Source: Earliella scabrosa
Taxonomy: Eukaryota > Basidiomycota > Agaricomycetes > Polyporales > Polyporaceae
Length of the DNA: 64,000 nucleotides
Assembly: GCA_022605405.1 (NCBI GenBank)
Contig: JABYQQ010000002.1
Span: 3,472,001 to 3,536,000, forward strand
Reading direction: 5' to 3'
The position numbers and the translations under genes are program-made. Of this stretch, positions 24,956-36,700 are shown piece by piece; the stretch's first letter is position 1, and each line of letters opens with the position of its first letter. The notes under the pieces are model-generated. The model was not told where the DNA came from and searched no databases. It saw only the letters and a list, made by a program, of their open reading frames with translations.

Positions 24956-25738
24956 CACGACAGACGGCATTGGCACAGTTTGTCTCCTAGGGCAGAGGTG
25001 TGCGTCAAATCGCCTGTGTGTCGAGCTTGCTTATGAGGGAAACTTGAGGTACATGCAAGGAAACGCAGCTATATCCGGTCTCGCTCGATGCGACAAAATA
25101 TCAAGGAGAGATCAGACGCACCGTGAAGTTACGGAAAGGCACCACACTGAGTGGTCAAGTTCCTCGGTAGGTCCGTTAGAGACCGAAGGCATCCCATCAA
25201 GGACAGCTATGAAGCTGCGATATCGCCTCAAAGACCGCTGTAGAGAGCCAGTGGGCAGTCCTTCCCTCCATCTCCGAAGGAACAGGTGGATTCGGGTCTG
25301 GGAGCCGCCAAGGGCCCAGGGGTATCTCGGGTTGATGAGTGAACATCCACTATTCCTGATATGACCGAGCTCAACGGTCAGCTCTGATTTAGTGTAGAGA
25401 GAAAAGCGCTTGAGGATTTGGAAACGGATGCGACACGAAACCCTCCACGAGCAGATTGGTTGCAAGACTATGGGTAGTGTACCCCTTCTCATTAGAACTT
25501 CCAGGCTCCGTTAGGACTAAGCCTCAAACGACGGTCTCTCACTCGCTGCCAGTGAATTAGAGCTGGCTTGGCATCATTAGGAAACGCTAGGCTTGCCATA
25601 CCACTACATGAGCATTCTGCTTGAAGCTGAAGATACATAGGACTGACCTGGCGCGTTTCCAAATTCCAGCCCCTGAATGCTATGTTCTTTGAGAGGACGA
25701 CGGCGTCAGGTGGTTGTGCACGACGTGATTTGAATATT

Positions 25739-26080
25739 AGTACTTACTGCCAGCGTGCGTTTGGTATACGAGGCCTCGAGGGTGCAGTGCTGGCAACATC
25801 CGATGGTCCGACGGTAACAGGCTTTTAGAATACTTACCGGCAGTTACCGGCGGACACTAGCGCCCATAAACGCTCGAATCCCGCGTTTGCCACTGGCGTG
25901 ACGCTGCACACTACCGCCATCTCTTCACAGAACCCTCATACGGCAAATACTCAGGACACCTGGGCAGCAGTGGTAACGCTGACGAGGCTGGTGCCGCAGG
26001 CGACCATAACCATTCTCCCGAACCTTGCCGCGCACTTACCAGCCGCGACACTGCCGGTGGACGTTCTGGCAGTAAGTACT
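25739..26080. repeat. 342-bp segment bounded by 15-bp inverted repeats
   Basis: The left end AGTACTTACTGCCAG (25739-25753) is the exact reverse complement of the right end CTGGCAGTAAGTACT (26066-26080). Several GCCGG/TTACC motifs recur inside. No coding capacity was recognised and no clear target-site duplication flanks it. A MITE-like element is one explanation. Confidence 0.5.
25911..25967 (+). repeat. direct repeat, copy 1
   Basis: It shares the frame TTCACAGAAC...CGGCAA...CTCAGGACACC with copy 2 at 26079-26137, with about four of five bases matching and one small gap. The two copies are 168 bp apart. Confidence 0.6.
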
Positions 26081-26137
26081 GCCGCTTACGCTTTCACAGA
26101 ACACTGATTCGGCAACTTCTCAGGACACCATGGACAG
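26079..26137 (+). repeat. direct repeat, copy 2
   Basis: This is the partner of 25911-25967. It begins inside the right inverted-repeat end at 26066-26080. Confidence 0.6.
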
Positions 26138-26314
26138 GAACGGGTACGAAACGGCGAGGGGTAATGGAACGATGCGTTCAGACTCACAACGCGAGCGCGA
26201 CTTGGTCAATGCATATGGACTCGCTCCGAATCCTTGCACCGCTCCTTCATCTCCCTGGCTCCTCTTCTTACGTCCCGCACCATTCTCTCTCTGCCACCAG
26301 TCAAGCTAGCCAAA

Positions 26315-28442
26315 ATGTCACAGCCTGACACTGCTACACCTCCCCACAAGGGGTCAGCCTTCTGGCTCTCCTTCATTGCGGTCGTGGTCGCCAACTTCCT
26401 CAGCGCACTGGATTTCATCGCAGTCGCCATCGCCGTCCCGACGATGACCCACGACCTGAACGGCAAGGACAACTTTGTCTGGATCGGTGCCGCCTACGGT
26501 TTGGCCAGCACCGCCATCCTCCCGTTCTCCTCTCGCCTCGCGGACATCTTCGGGCGTCGGCCGATCATGCTCATTGCCATCACTATCTTCCTTGTCGGCA
26601 GCGCGCTCGCCGGGGCAGCCCAGAACATGAGCTGGCTCATCGCAGCTCGGAGTACGTCCTTTGTGCTTGCAACGCTACTGTGGTGCCTGCAGTACTGACT
26701 TGTCCGGATAGCCGTTCAGGGGATCGGCGGGGGCTCCATCCTCAACTTGGGCTCTGTGATCGTCGGCGACCTCGTCTCACTCGCAGAGCGTGGCACCTAC
26801 CAGGGGATTGTCATCCTTGCATGGGCAGTGGCGGGGTCCGTCGGGCCAATCATTGTTCGTCGGTTTCATGTTACCTCACAGATGCACACGTGCTCATCTA
26901 GTATCCGGCATCGCAGTCGGGGGCGCTCGCTCAGGATGCAAGCTGGAGATGGCTCTTTTGTATGATATTCTGTGCGATGATAGGGCGACATGCTGATCTT
27001 GTGGCGCATGCAGACCTAAACCTTCCGTTAGCCGGGATCTCATTCATTTTCGTCGCTCTCTTCCTCCGCGTGCGGACACCCGAAGGCTCGATGTCCTCAA
27101 AGCTCTCCCGCGTCGACTGGATGTAAGTCCTAAGGATTGCGACCAACTCCTTGTTGCTGTACTGACTTCATGATCAGCGGCAACCTCATTATTATCGCCG
27201 GCACGTCCCTTGCATTGGTGGCGCTGACTTGGGGTGGCATCCGCTTCTCCTGGAGCTCCTCTCACGTTCTCGGACCTCTCATCGCCGGCGTGCTCCTCAT
27301 CTTCACGTTCTTTGTCTACGAAGCCTTAGTTCCCCGCGAGCCTACGACACCAGTCGACGTATTGAAGAATAGAACGGCATTCAGCGGGTAAGCATCTCTG
27401 GCCCGATTAAATTCGTACACAATCGTCTGACGGCTTGGTCCCACTAGCTATCTCACGACGTTCATCCACGGTATCATAGGGATGTCCGCAATGTGTGCGT
27501 GCCCATTTCCTCAGGACAGTAGCATTTTCTGACGTGCCGCCTTCGACCCAGTCTATCTCCCCGTCTACTTTCAAGCTTGCAAGGATGCAAGCCCACTTCT
27601 CTCTGGCGTCTACGTCCTCCCGGTGACACTCCCCTGCGCTTTCGTTGCGCTAGTTGCGGGAATCGTCATCAAGAAGACGGAAAAATACCGCCCAATCAAC
27701 TTTGCCGGATGGATTCTCATGCTCATCGGGTTTGGGCTATGCACGCTCCTCAAGGCCGGCTCGCCCATGGCCGTGTGGGTGATCATCCAGCTCGTCGTCT
27801 CCTCCGGACTCGGTATCATCGTATGTCCCCGTTGTCGTCTCTAGCTTATTCAGTCTAATCAGGTCTGTATCTGGTGACGCAGTGGGGTGTGACTGTATTT
27901 CCTATCCTCGCCGCCATACGTGTGGAGCGATTCGCCTCTGCGATCGCCTTCTGGAACTTCCTGCGGACGTTTGCGCAGGTACGTGGCACTCCTTCTACGA
28001 TCTCGCATCAGCCCAGCATCAGTGTCAGAACCGTCACGAACATCGAGCGCTGATCACGACATCTCAACAGACCTGGGGTGTGACCATCTCCGCCACGATC
28101 CTTCAAAACGAGCTCAAGAAGTACCTCCCGCCCACGTTCGCCGCCCAGTTCCCCGACGGGGTCGAGATCGCGTACGCGGCAATCCCCGTCATCCCGACGC
28201 TCGATGACGGCCTGCGCGCGGAGGTGCACGTCGCGTTCGCACAGTCGCTGTCCGTCGTGTGGAAGGTCATGACAGGCCTCGCGGGCGCGGGGCTGCTTGT
28301 GAACTTCATGCTCAAGGAGATACCGATGCATACGTCGAGGGACTATCGGTATGCGCTTCAGGATGAGCCCGCGACTGAGCTGCACTCGAAGGGCTCCTCA
28401 TCGGAGATCGCGGAGTCCGGATGTAACAAGACGACGGTTTGA
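26315..28442 (+). CDS. MFS transporter, drug:H+ antiporter type (541 aa)
   Basis: This is a plasma-membrane proton antiporter of the DHA2-like branch; substrates are unknown, and toxin or drug efflux is the usual role. Exons: 26315-26651, 26712-26854, 26917-26959, 27014-27122, 27178-27387, 27448-27494, 27552-27820, 27883-27978, 28071-28442, giving 541 residues. Motif A is present as LADIFGRRP between helices 2 and 3. TVQGIGGGSILNLGSVIVGD is the antiporter-type helix 4-5 region. The short third exon supplies SGALAQDASWRWLFY, the conserved loop before helix 6. Later helices (LIIIAGTSLALVALTWGG, FAGWILMLIGFGLCTLL) bring the total near 14. The C-terminus is a short Ser-rich cytosolic tail. The gene is intact. 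Confidence 0.92.
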
Positions 28443-28764
28443 TCGCTACTGGGACCGTTCAATTTCTTGGACCGTTTCTGGTTTCAATTCAGGTGGACTC
28501 TTGATGATCGCAAGTGTCTGGAATTCAACCCCATTCTACGTGTCCGCGCCGACTAGTCTCTCATCCTCTACATAGTTTGCGTGCGCGCGCTATTGATCTT
28601 GTCATGTAACTCGTCAGTCTTGTTGTGTCCGTGCAGTGCTGTGGATGTTGAAGTTATGTATTCTGCACGCTGTGGTCCAGAGGCCATACTTAAATGCAAT
28701 AAATACTGTCAATTTGAGCTCGATAGAATTTTGACTGCCTCTTATCCTTTACTCTTCTCTTGCT
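28443..28764. other. intergenic 3' of MFS transporter
   Basis: This is the 3' flank of the transporter. An AATAAA hexamer near 28698 could serve as a polyadenylation signal. No gene is seen. Confidence 0.5.
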
Positions 28765-28860
28765 TCTCAGTGCCCACTGTACTCTCCAGCATGACCGACA
28801 CCATCTCTACCATGGTCTCGCCTGATACTCTTTGCATTCACCTGGTGGGAAACGCTAAAG
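28765..28860 (+). repeat. second copy of the F-box upstream segment
   Basis: It is homologous to 19375-19470 and has kept the same short open frame with several amino-acid changes. It marks the left end of the duplicated, then decayed, F-box locus. Confidence 0.75.
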
Positions 28861-29158
28861 CTAAGTGAATGGTTGCAATCCTGGACTGGCGGGAGTCGGC
28901 TCGTGCTCGGTCCTGTGACACGCGATCTCGCCATGGAACTGCAAGACATGTACAGTAGCGAGGGCGCCTGCGACGAACCAACTTCTGAGACTTATTGATG
29001 TACATGTCACTGCGTATTGCCATTCAGGTCGGTGTACTCTTGGATCGAGACCTCTTTGCGGTACATAAGGGGACAACTTCGGGCCGCATGCAGCCGTGCG
29101 GGCCGTGCGGGACGCGGCGTAGTATACGAGGCGCGCTACTAATAGCAGTTTTCCCACC

Positions 29159-29712
29159 GAGTTCTCCTCTTCTGACCGCCCCGCTCAAAACGCTCCCGAG
29201 CCTTGCACGCGCTCGCACCGGAGGCCTCAGGAGCAGAACCAGCCAAACGCATCGCTCAGCGCTCAACCTGAGCGCGGAAAAACCGCGTCTTGGAGTGGAA
29301 GGATTCCCAGGAATGGGGGCTGCCTCAAAACCGCCCTCCCAGGCCTGACGGATACCGTGACGCCCCAACCCTTCCTGCGTCATTCGCGTGGTTCAACCAT
29401 CCCACCACACGCTCTCTTCGCCACCGTCCAGAGGACCCGACCGAAGCCTTCCAGCACTACCGCTCGGTGTCTTTACCTTCGTGTCAACGTCCAACCCGGG
29501 TTGTGACAACTCATGATGGGTTCGCTGTAGTAGCGGTGAGCACCTCAGTCCTTCCTTCCAGCTAGTCTCGGGGACCAATCACCGGGGCTCCTTGTAAGGG
29601 CAGCGTTTTGCACGTCGATCTTCAGGCATTCACCGTTTAGCTATATTCTCGCGATAGGATAGGTGATCTTGATGGCATATATATCCCCCACCAGGGACAT
29701 CCGCAGGGCCTT
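29159..29712 (+). pseudogene. decayed partial copy of the F-box gene 3' half
   Basis: This is homologous to about 20870-21560 of the intact F-box locus. Shared landmarks in order are CCGCTC.AAACGCTC, GCACGCGCT, GAGCGCG, CCCAGGAA.., TGCGTCATTC, ACTCATGATGGGTTCGCTG, TCGGTCC/TCAGTCC, TTCAGG.(T/C)TTCACCGT.TAG and GACATCCGCAGGGC. Relative to the intact gene, roughly 110 bp after the TGGTTC position and a further stretch before the ACTCATGATGGG block are missing. Frames are broken by indels, and the F-box end is absent. It is flanked on the left by a copy of the parental upstream region, so a single duplication followed by deletion explains it. Confidence 0.82.
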
Positions 29713-30510
29713 GACATTGGATAGCTCGCCAGGCACGTTCGAGAGTTCCTGTCGGCTCGCGTCCTTTGCTGTTAGGCCACCTAGACAGCGAACCCTTCAG
29801 ATTAGGTGAGTTTCTCGACCCTGCTTCTCGAAGTCTTACTGACTTGCAGGCAACGGAGTTACCGTCGGACGAGGACGAACTTTGTACTCCTTGATCGCAC
29901 GCTTCGTGCGGTCTCTGACGAGAAGCGGGAGGCTGGACCCTCGTGTGCAGGAGCTGAGCACCGCAAGTGGACCCTATCACATCCACCTTTACGTTTGCTC
30001 GTACGTACCCGTCTGACTGGGGCCGCAAGTTACGTACCGCGGAAACTGGGGCTGAGTTCGTCTCAGCCAAAAGTCTACGGAAGTGGAGGTTAGACCAGCG
30101 AACAGAACGCATGCCTAGCGCGCGCCTTGCGTCTGCTCGTCCGTCGCCATCGAAGCTTGTCCTCAGCTGACATCAGGAGCTTCGACAGCCTGACCCCGCC
30201 GTGAGAGGGCCTCCAATGCTCCCCACGTCCAGTCACGTACTGACGTCTTCCATGAAAGCCTCGTGTCCAACTGACTGTCGACTCTCCTTCTCCGTCGTCC
30301 ATTCCGGAAGGCGCGGACAAGGGACGCCGGTCTCTCGCGGGGGAAGTTGAAGGAACGCAATCACCTCGTTGTACCTCCTGGAGCCCTGGAGGGCGTATAT
30401 CAACTCGTCTGTGGCCATGATCGGTGTGTGTCGACACTGCGAAAGTGTCTACATCGTCTCGCCCAACTTCGCATCGCAGGGCTGAGCTTTCGACGACCAC
30501 TGTCAGCTCG
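29713..30510. other. intergenic upstream of MFS permease
   Basis: There are no supportable genes. Frames on both strands around 30090-30500 overlap the permease promoter and show no domain content. Confidence 0.5.
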
Positions 30511-33173
30511 ATGTCTGTGGACGAAAAGAACGAAGCTCTGGTCGAACATGTGGAGCGATCCTCCCCCATGGGGGTGGCTCCATCCACGGCGAGCGACCGG
30601 GCGAAACAGGCACTGCTCGACGGCGATCTGCTTGCAGACGATGTTCGTCCTGCTGCCGAACGGAGACTGGTGCGCACCCTCGACATGCGCTTGCTGCCGA
30701 CCGTGATCCTCATATACATCATGAATTACATTGATGTGAGTCCCTCCGTCCTCTTGCTTCACGATGCTCAATCTGATCGTGCCCGATAGCGTATTGCGGT
30801 GACGTCGGCGAGACTAAAGGGACTTGAAGAGGATCTGAATCTGACAGGTGAGACCATCTCACCGAGCGGTGGTGACCGGCGAAATGATCTCAAGCTATCC
30901 GCCCCGCAGACATTCAGTACGAGACCGTCCTGGCAATCTTGTATGCGTCCTATGTTCCGGCTCAGATCCCGTCAAACATGGCAAGTCCATGTTCAAGTTG
31001 TTGGCCCATATCAATCTTCTGATATACGGATCTTCATACAGATCTTAAACCGGATCTCGAGGTACGGTCTTCGAGGCGCCACCGAACAGCAGAGTCCTGA
31101 TACATGCCGCCAGGCCTTCGTACTACATTCCGTTCTGCGTGATCCTCTGGGGTTTGACAAGCGCTCTCACCGGGGTATAAGCGTTCAATGAATACCTCTC
31201 AGACATGCATCTGAATACCGCCATTTTCCCCAGGTCGCGCGGAACTATGCAGGGATCCTCGTTGCTCGGGTATTCGTGGGACTTCCAGAGGTGGTTTCTT
31301 CGTTGTCCGTCTGGGCTCCCAATCGCTGACGTCCATATCTACGAAGGCAGCGTTCTATCCCGGTGCAATCTATCTACTCTCAAGGTGGTACACGCGCAAG
31401 GTGCGCATATTCGTAACGCGCTGCTCTCTTGTCTTGACTCATTCGGCTGCCAGGAACTCGCTTTTCGCTGTGCCATTCTGTATGCAGGGCTGATGATCTC
31501 CAATGCATTCGGCAGCGTGGGTATCATGCTGCTTCTTCACGAGTACACCGATATCAACTGCTCTTTCGTCAGCTCATGGCTGCCGGTATTCTCTCGCGCA
31601 TGGAGGGGAAGATGGGTATTCGCGCATGGCGATGGTAGGTGTTACGCCCATGCCTGAGAACTCGATCCGCTCACACAGCACAGGTTGTTCTACATTGAGG
31701 TGCGCTCCCACCCCAATGGGATCTAAGAGACATAGCTGATGGTCATCAACATGACTGACTGGCAGGGTGCAATCACCATCGTCATTGGGCTCCTTGCAGT
31801 GTACGTCAACCGCCCCATCTTCTATCATTTAGCACCTAACGTTAGACGCACTGTCTCCAGCTATCTTCTCCCTGACTACGTAAGCCCATTTCGCTGTTGG
31901 GTTCATTGCCCAAGGGGCTGACCTGTGGACTTAGCCACACAACACGCGCTGGCTCAGCCCCGAGCAACGCCGTCTCGCCCAAGTGCGCCTCGCTGAGGAT
32001 GCCGGCGAAGCCGATGAAGACGTTGCGTCAGAATCGTGAGTGGTTTGACATCTACTGTTATCAGTAGTCGACAGAGCGTTGATTCCGCGAGCTAGGGCAT
32101 TGAAAGGACTAGTCATGGCGATCAAAGACCCCAAGGTTCCTCTCTTCGCCATCATGACATGCGCGCAACTGCTCGGGTTCAGCTTTGTGAACTTCTTCCC
32201 GACGTAGGTGCCATTGTCCCTCTACGACTGTTCGCTATTGATCCCGGACTTCGACCGCTGCAGAATTGCGGGAACCCTCGGATTCTCCACGACGGTAACG
32301 CTTCTGCTAGCTGCGTATGTATTCGGATCACCCTCACGGCTTCCGAAGCCAGTGGGTTGAGCTCATAGCCTGTCCATCTAGTCCGCCATGGATCATAGGC
32401 GCCGTTATTTGCTGTCTCAACGCTTGGCATGCCGGTAGGCTCTCCTCCTCTCCTCATGCGTCCCCTTGCTCACTACTATCTGTCTCGGTAGACCGCACCG
32501 GAGAGCGCTTCTTTCACCTATGCGTTCCCTGGTGGGGAACTATTCTCGCCTACATCGTCGGCACGACTACTTCGTCGATCCCAGGCCGCTACGTTGCCAT
32601 GTTCCTCATGGCAAGCGGGTATGCAGGTCCGTGCCATCCACGCTCCGCTTGCGTTGCTGTTCCTCATAGACTCTCGAAGGCTTCGCGCTCACGCTGGTCT
32701 GGGTCTCGAACGTGATCCCTCGACCGCCTGCGAAGCGGTCAGCCGCTATCGGCATCGTCAATGGATTCGGGAACATCGGAAATCTGTACGTCACTGATCT
32801 CTGTGAACGTCTGGTTAGAGCTCACTCCAGCGTGGGGTAGCATTGGCTCGTTCGTGTGGAAGGCCACTTGGGGACCCGACTACCATCCGTCGATGTTCAT
32901 CTGCATGGCGGCGCTGGGACTTGCTACTGTCCTTGCTATGAGTGAGCACGATAACACCTTGCTCGTGTAGTTGTGTCCATATCACCGGCTGACGTTGAAC
33001 CTTCGGCAGTGATTCGGCACATGCTCGTCCAAGAGAACAAGCGTCTGGAGCGAGAAGAGCTCGATAATCTGAAGGGTGGGAAACGCCAGCGCATCGAAGA
33101 GGCTGCACGGCTGGAGGGCATCTCGTTTGCGGAAGCACTCCAGCGCAAACGCGGTTTCCGCTACTTGCTCTGA
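30511..33173 (+). CDS. MFS permease, anion:cation symporter (Dal5/TNA1-like) type
   Basis: This is a plasma-membrane importer of the allantoate/nicotinate/vitamin-type anion:cation symporter family; the substrate cannot be read. The N-terminal cytosolic segment leads to RRLVRTLDMRLLPTVILIYI followed by MNYIDR, the family hallmark. Spliced blocks include ILYASYVPAQIPSNMILNRI, CVILWGLTSALTG, NYAGILVARVFVGLPEAAFY, PGAIYLLSRWYTRKELAFR, RAWRWLFYIEGAITI, LPDYPHNTRWLSPEQR and YAGFALTLVWVSNV. Introns are numerous and small; the one at 30981-31041 is GC-AG. Every joint I tested restores frame, so the gene appears intact (about 500 residues, 12 helices). The basic C-terminus ends RKRGFRYLL. It lies 3' to the F-box pseudogene and converges on the acidic protein gene. 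Confidence 0.9.
30981..31041 (+). other. GC-AG intron in MFS permease
   Basis: The exon ends AAC ATG, the intron starts GCAAGT and ends ATACAG, and the next exon begins ATCTTAAAC. The joint yields NMILNRISRPSYYIPF, the conserved family sequence. Confidence 0.85.
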
Positions 33174-33711
33174 CTCACTCGCTGTCGCCGCGAGAGGGCA
33201 CCGCGAGAGGGCTCGCGGAGAACGCGAACGCTGGTAGCTGGTGATGTGCCCAGCTCAAGTGGTGTACGAGTAGAGAAGTCCTCGAAGCAAGCTGACTGTT
33301 GCATGCCAGCACGCTTGAATCTGTATTATCCTCATGGTGTCGTCCGAGTCATGGTCTATACGCGGAGTATGATAGCTGATGTAAATTCGCACCATTAACC
33401 TCTTGACTGACATGCTGCTGGTCCCGTCCAGGTGGTTGGTACACGGCGCATGGACTGTGACCTTGTCGAGGTTCAAACACAAGTGCCAGTCTGAAGGGAC
33501 AGCCTATGTAAGCAGTAGCCGCCCGTGGACCTGCGACTTGCTTTGTCTGTGTTGTATTGAACTCGGACTCGAGGCAGTCGTAGGAATGCGCTGGTACCAA
33601 GATGATCAACCGTGAATTGAGCGAGAAGCGTGCGTATGATACAAATGGTGATAGGCTGGCAAGCATTGTGAATGAACATCAAAAAAGAGGGTCCCGGACA
33701 AGATCGATCGT
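33174..33711. other. convergent intergenic region
   Basis: This is the tail-to-tail 3' flank of the permease (+) and the acidic protein (-). A short direct repeat CGCGAGAGGGC occurs twice near 33190-33215. No gene is seen. Confidence 0.55.
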
Positions 33712-36700
33712 CTACTGCGCGTCCTCGCTTGCACCTGCACCGGCCTTCTCTCCAGCGCGAACGCGTCGCCGTTTTGGTCGGTCTGAAGAACCTTCGACCG
33801 GAGCGTCCGCATTCTCTTCAGTTCGAGTCCGCTTGAGGCCCCGTTTGCGCGCACCGCGCTTGCGCTTCTTCGTAGCCTCCGTAGCTTCTTCGTCTTCTTC
33901 CGAACCATCGCTCTCACCGCCCTCCGGCTTGTACGCTGAGGCATCGGTACCGAGCTTGCGGCTGCGCCTGGGCTGTAACCTGCGGTGACCTCTGCTGGCG
34001 GAGGCGCTCCCATTGGCGTCTCCATTCTCTGCCCGAGGGTGTGCGGATTCACCATCCACCGACGGTGTAATGGGGACCGTCTCGGGTTCAGGTTCAGGTT
34101 CGTCGCCGCGCTCCTCTCGCTCGGGTTCTGGCTCTGACGGTGGGTGCGAATCTTTGGAACGTTTTGCCGGCGGCATGTCTTCCTCGTCGTCGTCGAGGTC
34201 GCTGAGGTCGCTACCCGAGACGGACGCAGAGGCAGCGATGCTGGCCCGCTCCGAGAGCTTACCCGCATGGCTAGCAGATTCGCCGGATGTGGACACCGAA
34301 GCTTGCGAAGGCGGAGGCATAGACGAGGTCTTGGGCAAACCCTTCTTGCGGCGTGGGCCCAGTGCGCCGTTCGACAGCGTGCGGGCACTGATGATGTCCC
34401 GCTGGGCAGCGCTGATGTACTCCGCTTGAGCGGGTCGCAATCGCCGACCTCGCTTGACCTTGACGTTGTCTCCAGGTCGGGGCAGGTAGAGGACTTCGTG
34501 CTCTCTAAGAAGATCGACGCCGACAAGCTGTCGGAGGACGCCGACGAGGTACGGAGACAGATCGAGGTCCTCGACGTTGGTGATGAGCTTGGTGATATCT
34601 CCGGCATGCACGTCCTCGTGATCCACAATGCTCTCCTCCTTCATTAGCTCACCGTTGCCAAGCGAGCAACCAGGAACGGCGAAGAAGATTGGGCGACCAT
34701 TCTCCTCGGAGGGCAGGCTGATGGTATGATAGCGGCAGTTGGAGCGCGTCACAGGAGAACTTGTAGACGCAGAAGCAGCGAGGGCCGCTCTTGGGGTGGG
34801 AGGGGGTGGAGAGAACCGTGATGATTGAGAGGGCTGCGGCTGAGAGGGTTGAGTGGGTTGCGGTGCAACCTCTGTGGCTGCAGGTTCCAATGAAGCACGC
34901 TGCGACCGATTACCAGTGTCCGAGGGAGGTTTCGATGGCTGCCGTCTGATGGGGGGTGGTATTACAGGTACAACAACCGGACCCGCACCATGACGGTGGC
35001 GCAATACACCGTTTTCGTGGATGAACGCAGGAGGGGGAAAGCGGTTGCCGTTGCTGACTAATGTGCGCATGATCGTGGGGGAGGGCTGCGATAGTCCGGA
35101 ATATGCGCTGGGTGCATTCGAGACGACAGATGACGCGCGGGACGATGCACGGCTTCCTGGAATGAGAAGCTGCTGGGCTGCGGCTGACGAGCTGCCGGAT
35201 GTCTCCTCACTGGCCATACTATGAGCGACCGAGGCAGCATCTTCGTCATCTGACTGCTCCCGAGCTCGCTGTTTGCCCTTCCCTTTGCCTTTCTTCGTCT
35301 TGATCGTAGCCACCTGAGCAGCACGACCCATGTCTATCGACTTGGTCGAACGAGATCGCAACTGTCTCGTTGACCTTTCGATGGGTGCCGGCGACCTGCG
35401 CTTGCGCTTGAGCGGCCTGACCTCATCACGACCTTCATCTGCTGCTGACTCCTGGGATGGGACAATCTCGGTTTCCTGAGACGGGGCCAATTCAGTTGGT
35501 GAGTCGACCTCCTCTGCTGTATCTTGGGACGCTGTAGTGTCGCCGTTCATGCCGATGTCCCTACGATTATTGTCAGTCTCAGTCGACGAAATGATCTGTA
35601 CGTGTACACACTTCTCTGGCAACGAGGAATCTCCGGCGTCCCCGGCCACGACCTCGAGCTCTTGAGCAGCACCTGATGCAGTTGCCTGGATTGCAAACAC
35701 ATCATCTTTCTCCACGGGCGATACCGCTGGGACGGCGATTTCAGCAGATATAGGCTGCGCAGATTGGACCGGCTGCTCGGCCTCGACGACGAGCTCAGCT
35801 TCCTGATCTTCGACGGTGAGTTCGGTCTCGACGACCTCCTGAACGGTGTCGGCGACCTCCTGTACGGTCTCAACGATCTGCTGAACGGTCTCTTCAACCT
35901 CTTCAACCTCGACGACTTCCTCAACCTCCACGACTTCTTCAACCTCGACGGCTTCCTCAACCTCGACGGTTTCTTCGCCGGTGACAGTTCCATCTACCAC
36001 CGCAGATGAGCTATCGGCACCTTCGTCCTCTGAAGGGATATAGTCTGGGTCCAGTTCACCTTCTGCGTCGGCATCGGCGTCCGTTCCAGGCGATTCTTCC
36101 CTCTCAGCATCAACGTCTTCGACTGGAGATGGCTCAGGCTGAGTGGAGGGCAGCGAGATATCATCCGTGATAGTAGCAGGAGGGGCATCTGTCGTAGGAG
36201 CGGATTCCTCGGGAACAGCGGTGACTGGAGCCGATTCGTCAACCAGTGTCGCTGCAAGTGACCCGGGGTCGTTACCTGATGCCTCTTCCGGTATGGGGTT
36301 GCCATCCTCGTCCAAGAGCAGATCGGCGGTTTCATCCGCAACGGCTTCGCTAGACGACAACCCGGGGATCGCCGTCGTCTCCAGCTCAGAGGTTTCTGGT
36401 CGAACATCCACAGACTCCTCGGGACGCGTGGTCTGACCTTCCGGCTCGGTCTGCTGAAGCTCGGGGGTCACAGAACCTGAATTGCCGTCGGTGAGAGGGG
36501 TGAAAAGCCCACTCGAGCTGTGCGCGGTCGCAACTTTTCGGAATATGGGCAACAGCGCAGCGTGCGTTGGCATCGACACGGGCTCCTTGTCTCCGCTACT
36601 CGACGCGATCGAGTCTATTGAAGCTGAGCGAGCACGAACGGGAGACGCTGGCGAGACTGGCGACGCCGGCGAAGCGGGACTCGGCGCAATGCTCGCAGGA

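Larger units (their letters stand above)
24956..26314. other. intergenic with repeats, upstream of MFS transporter
   Basis: I found no supportable gene. It holds a 15-bp perfect inverted repeat (25739-25753 with 26066-26080) and a degenerate direct repeat (25911-25967 with 26079-26137), described separately. Confidence 0.55.

Noticed and set aside
25112..25492. 126-codon minus-strand ORF
   Set aside because: Short hydrophobic words briefly resembled a membrane receptor, but no helix series or joinable exons followed.
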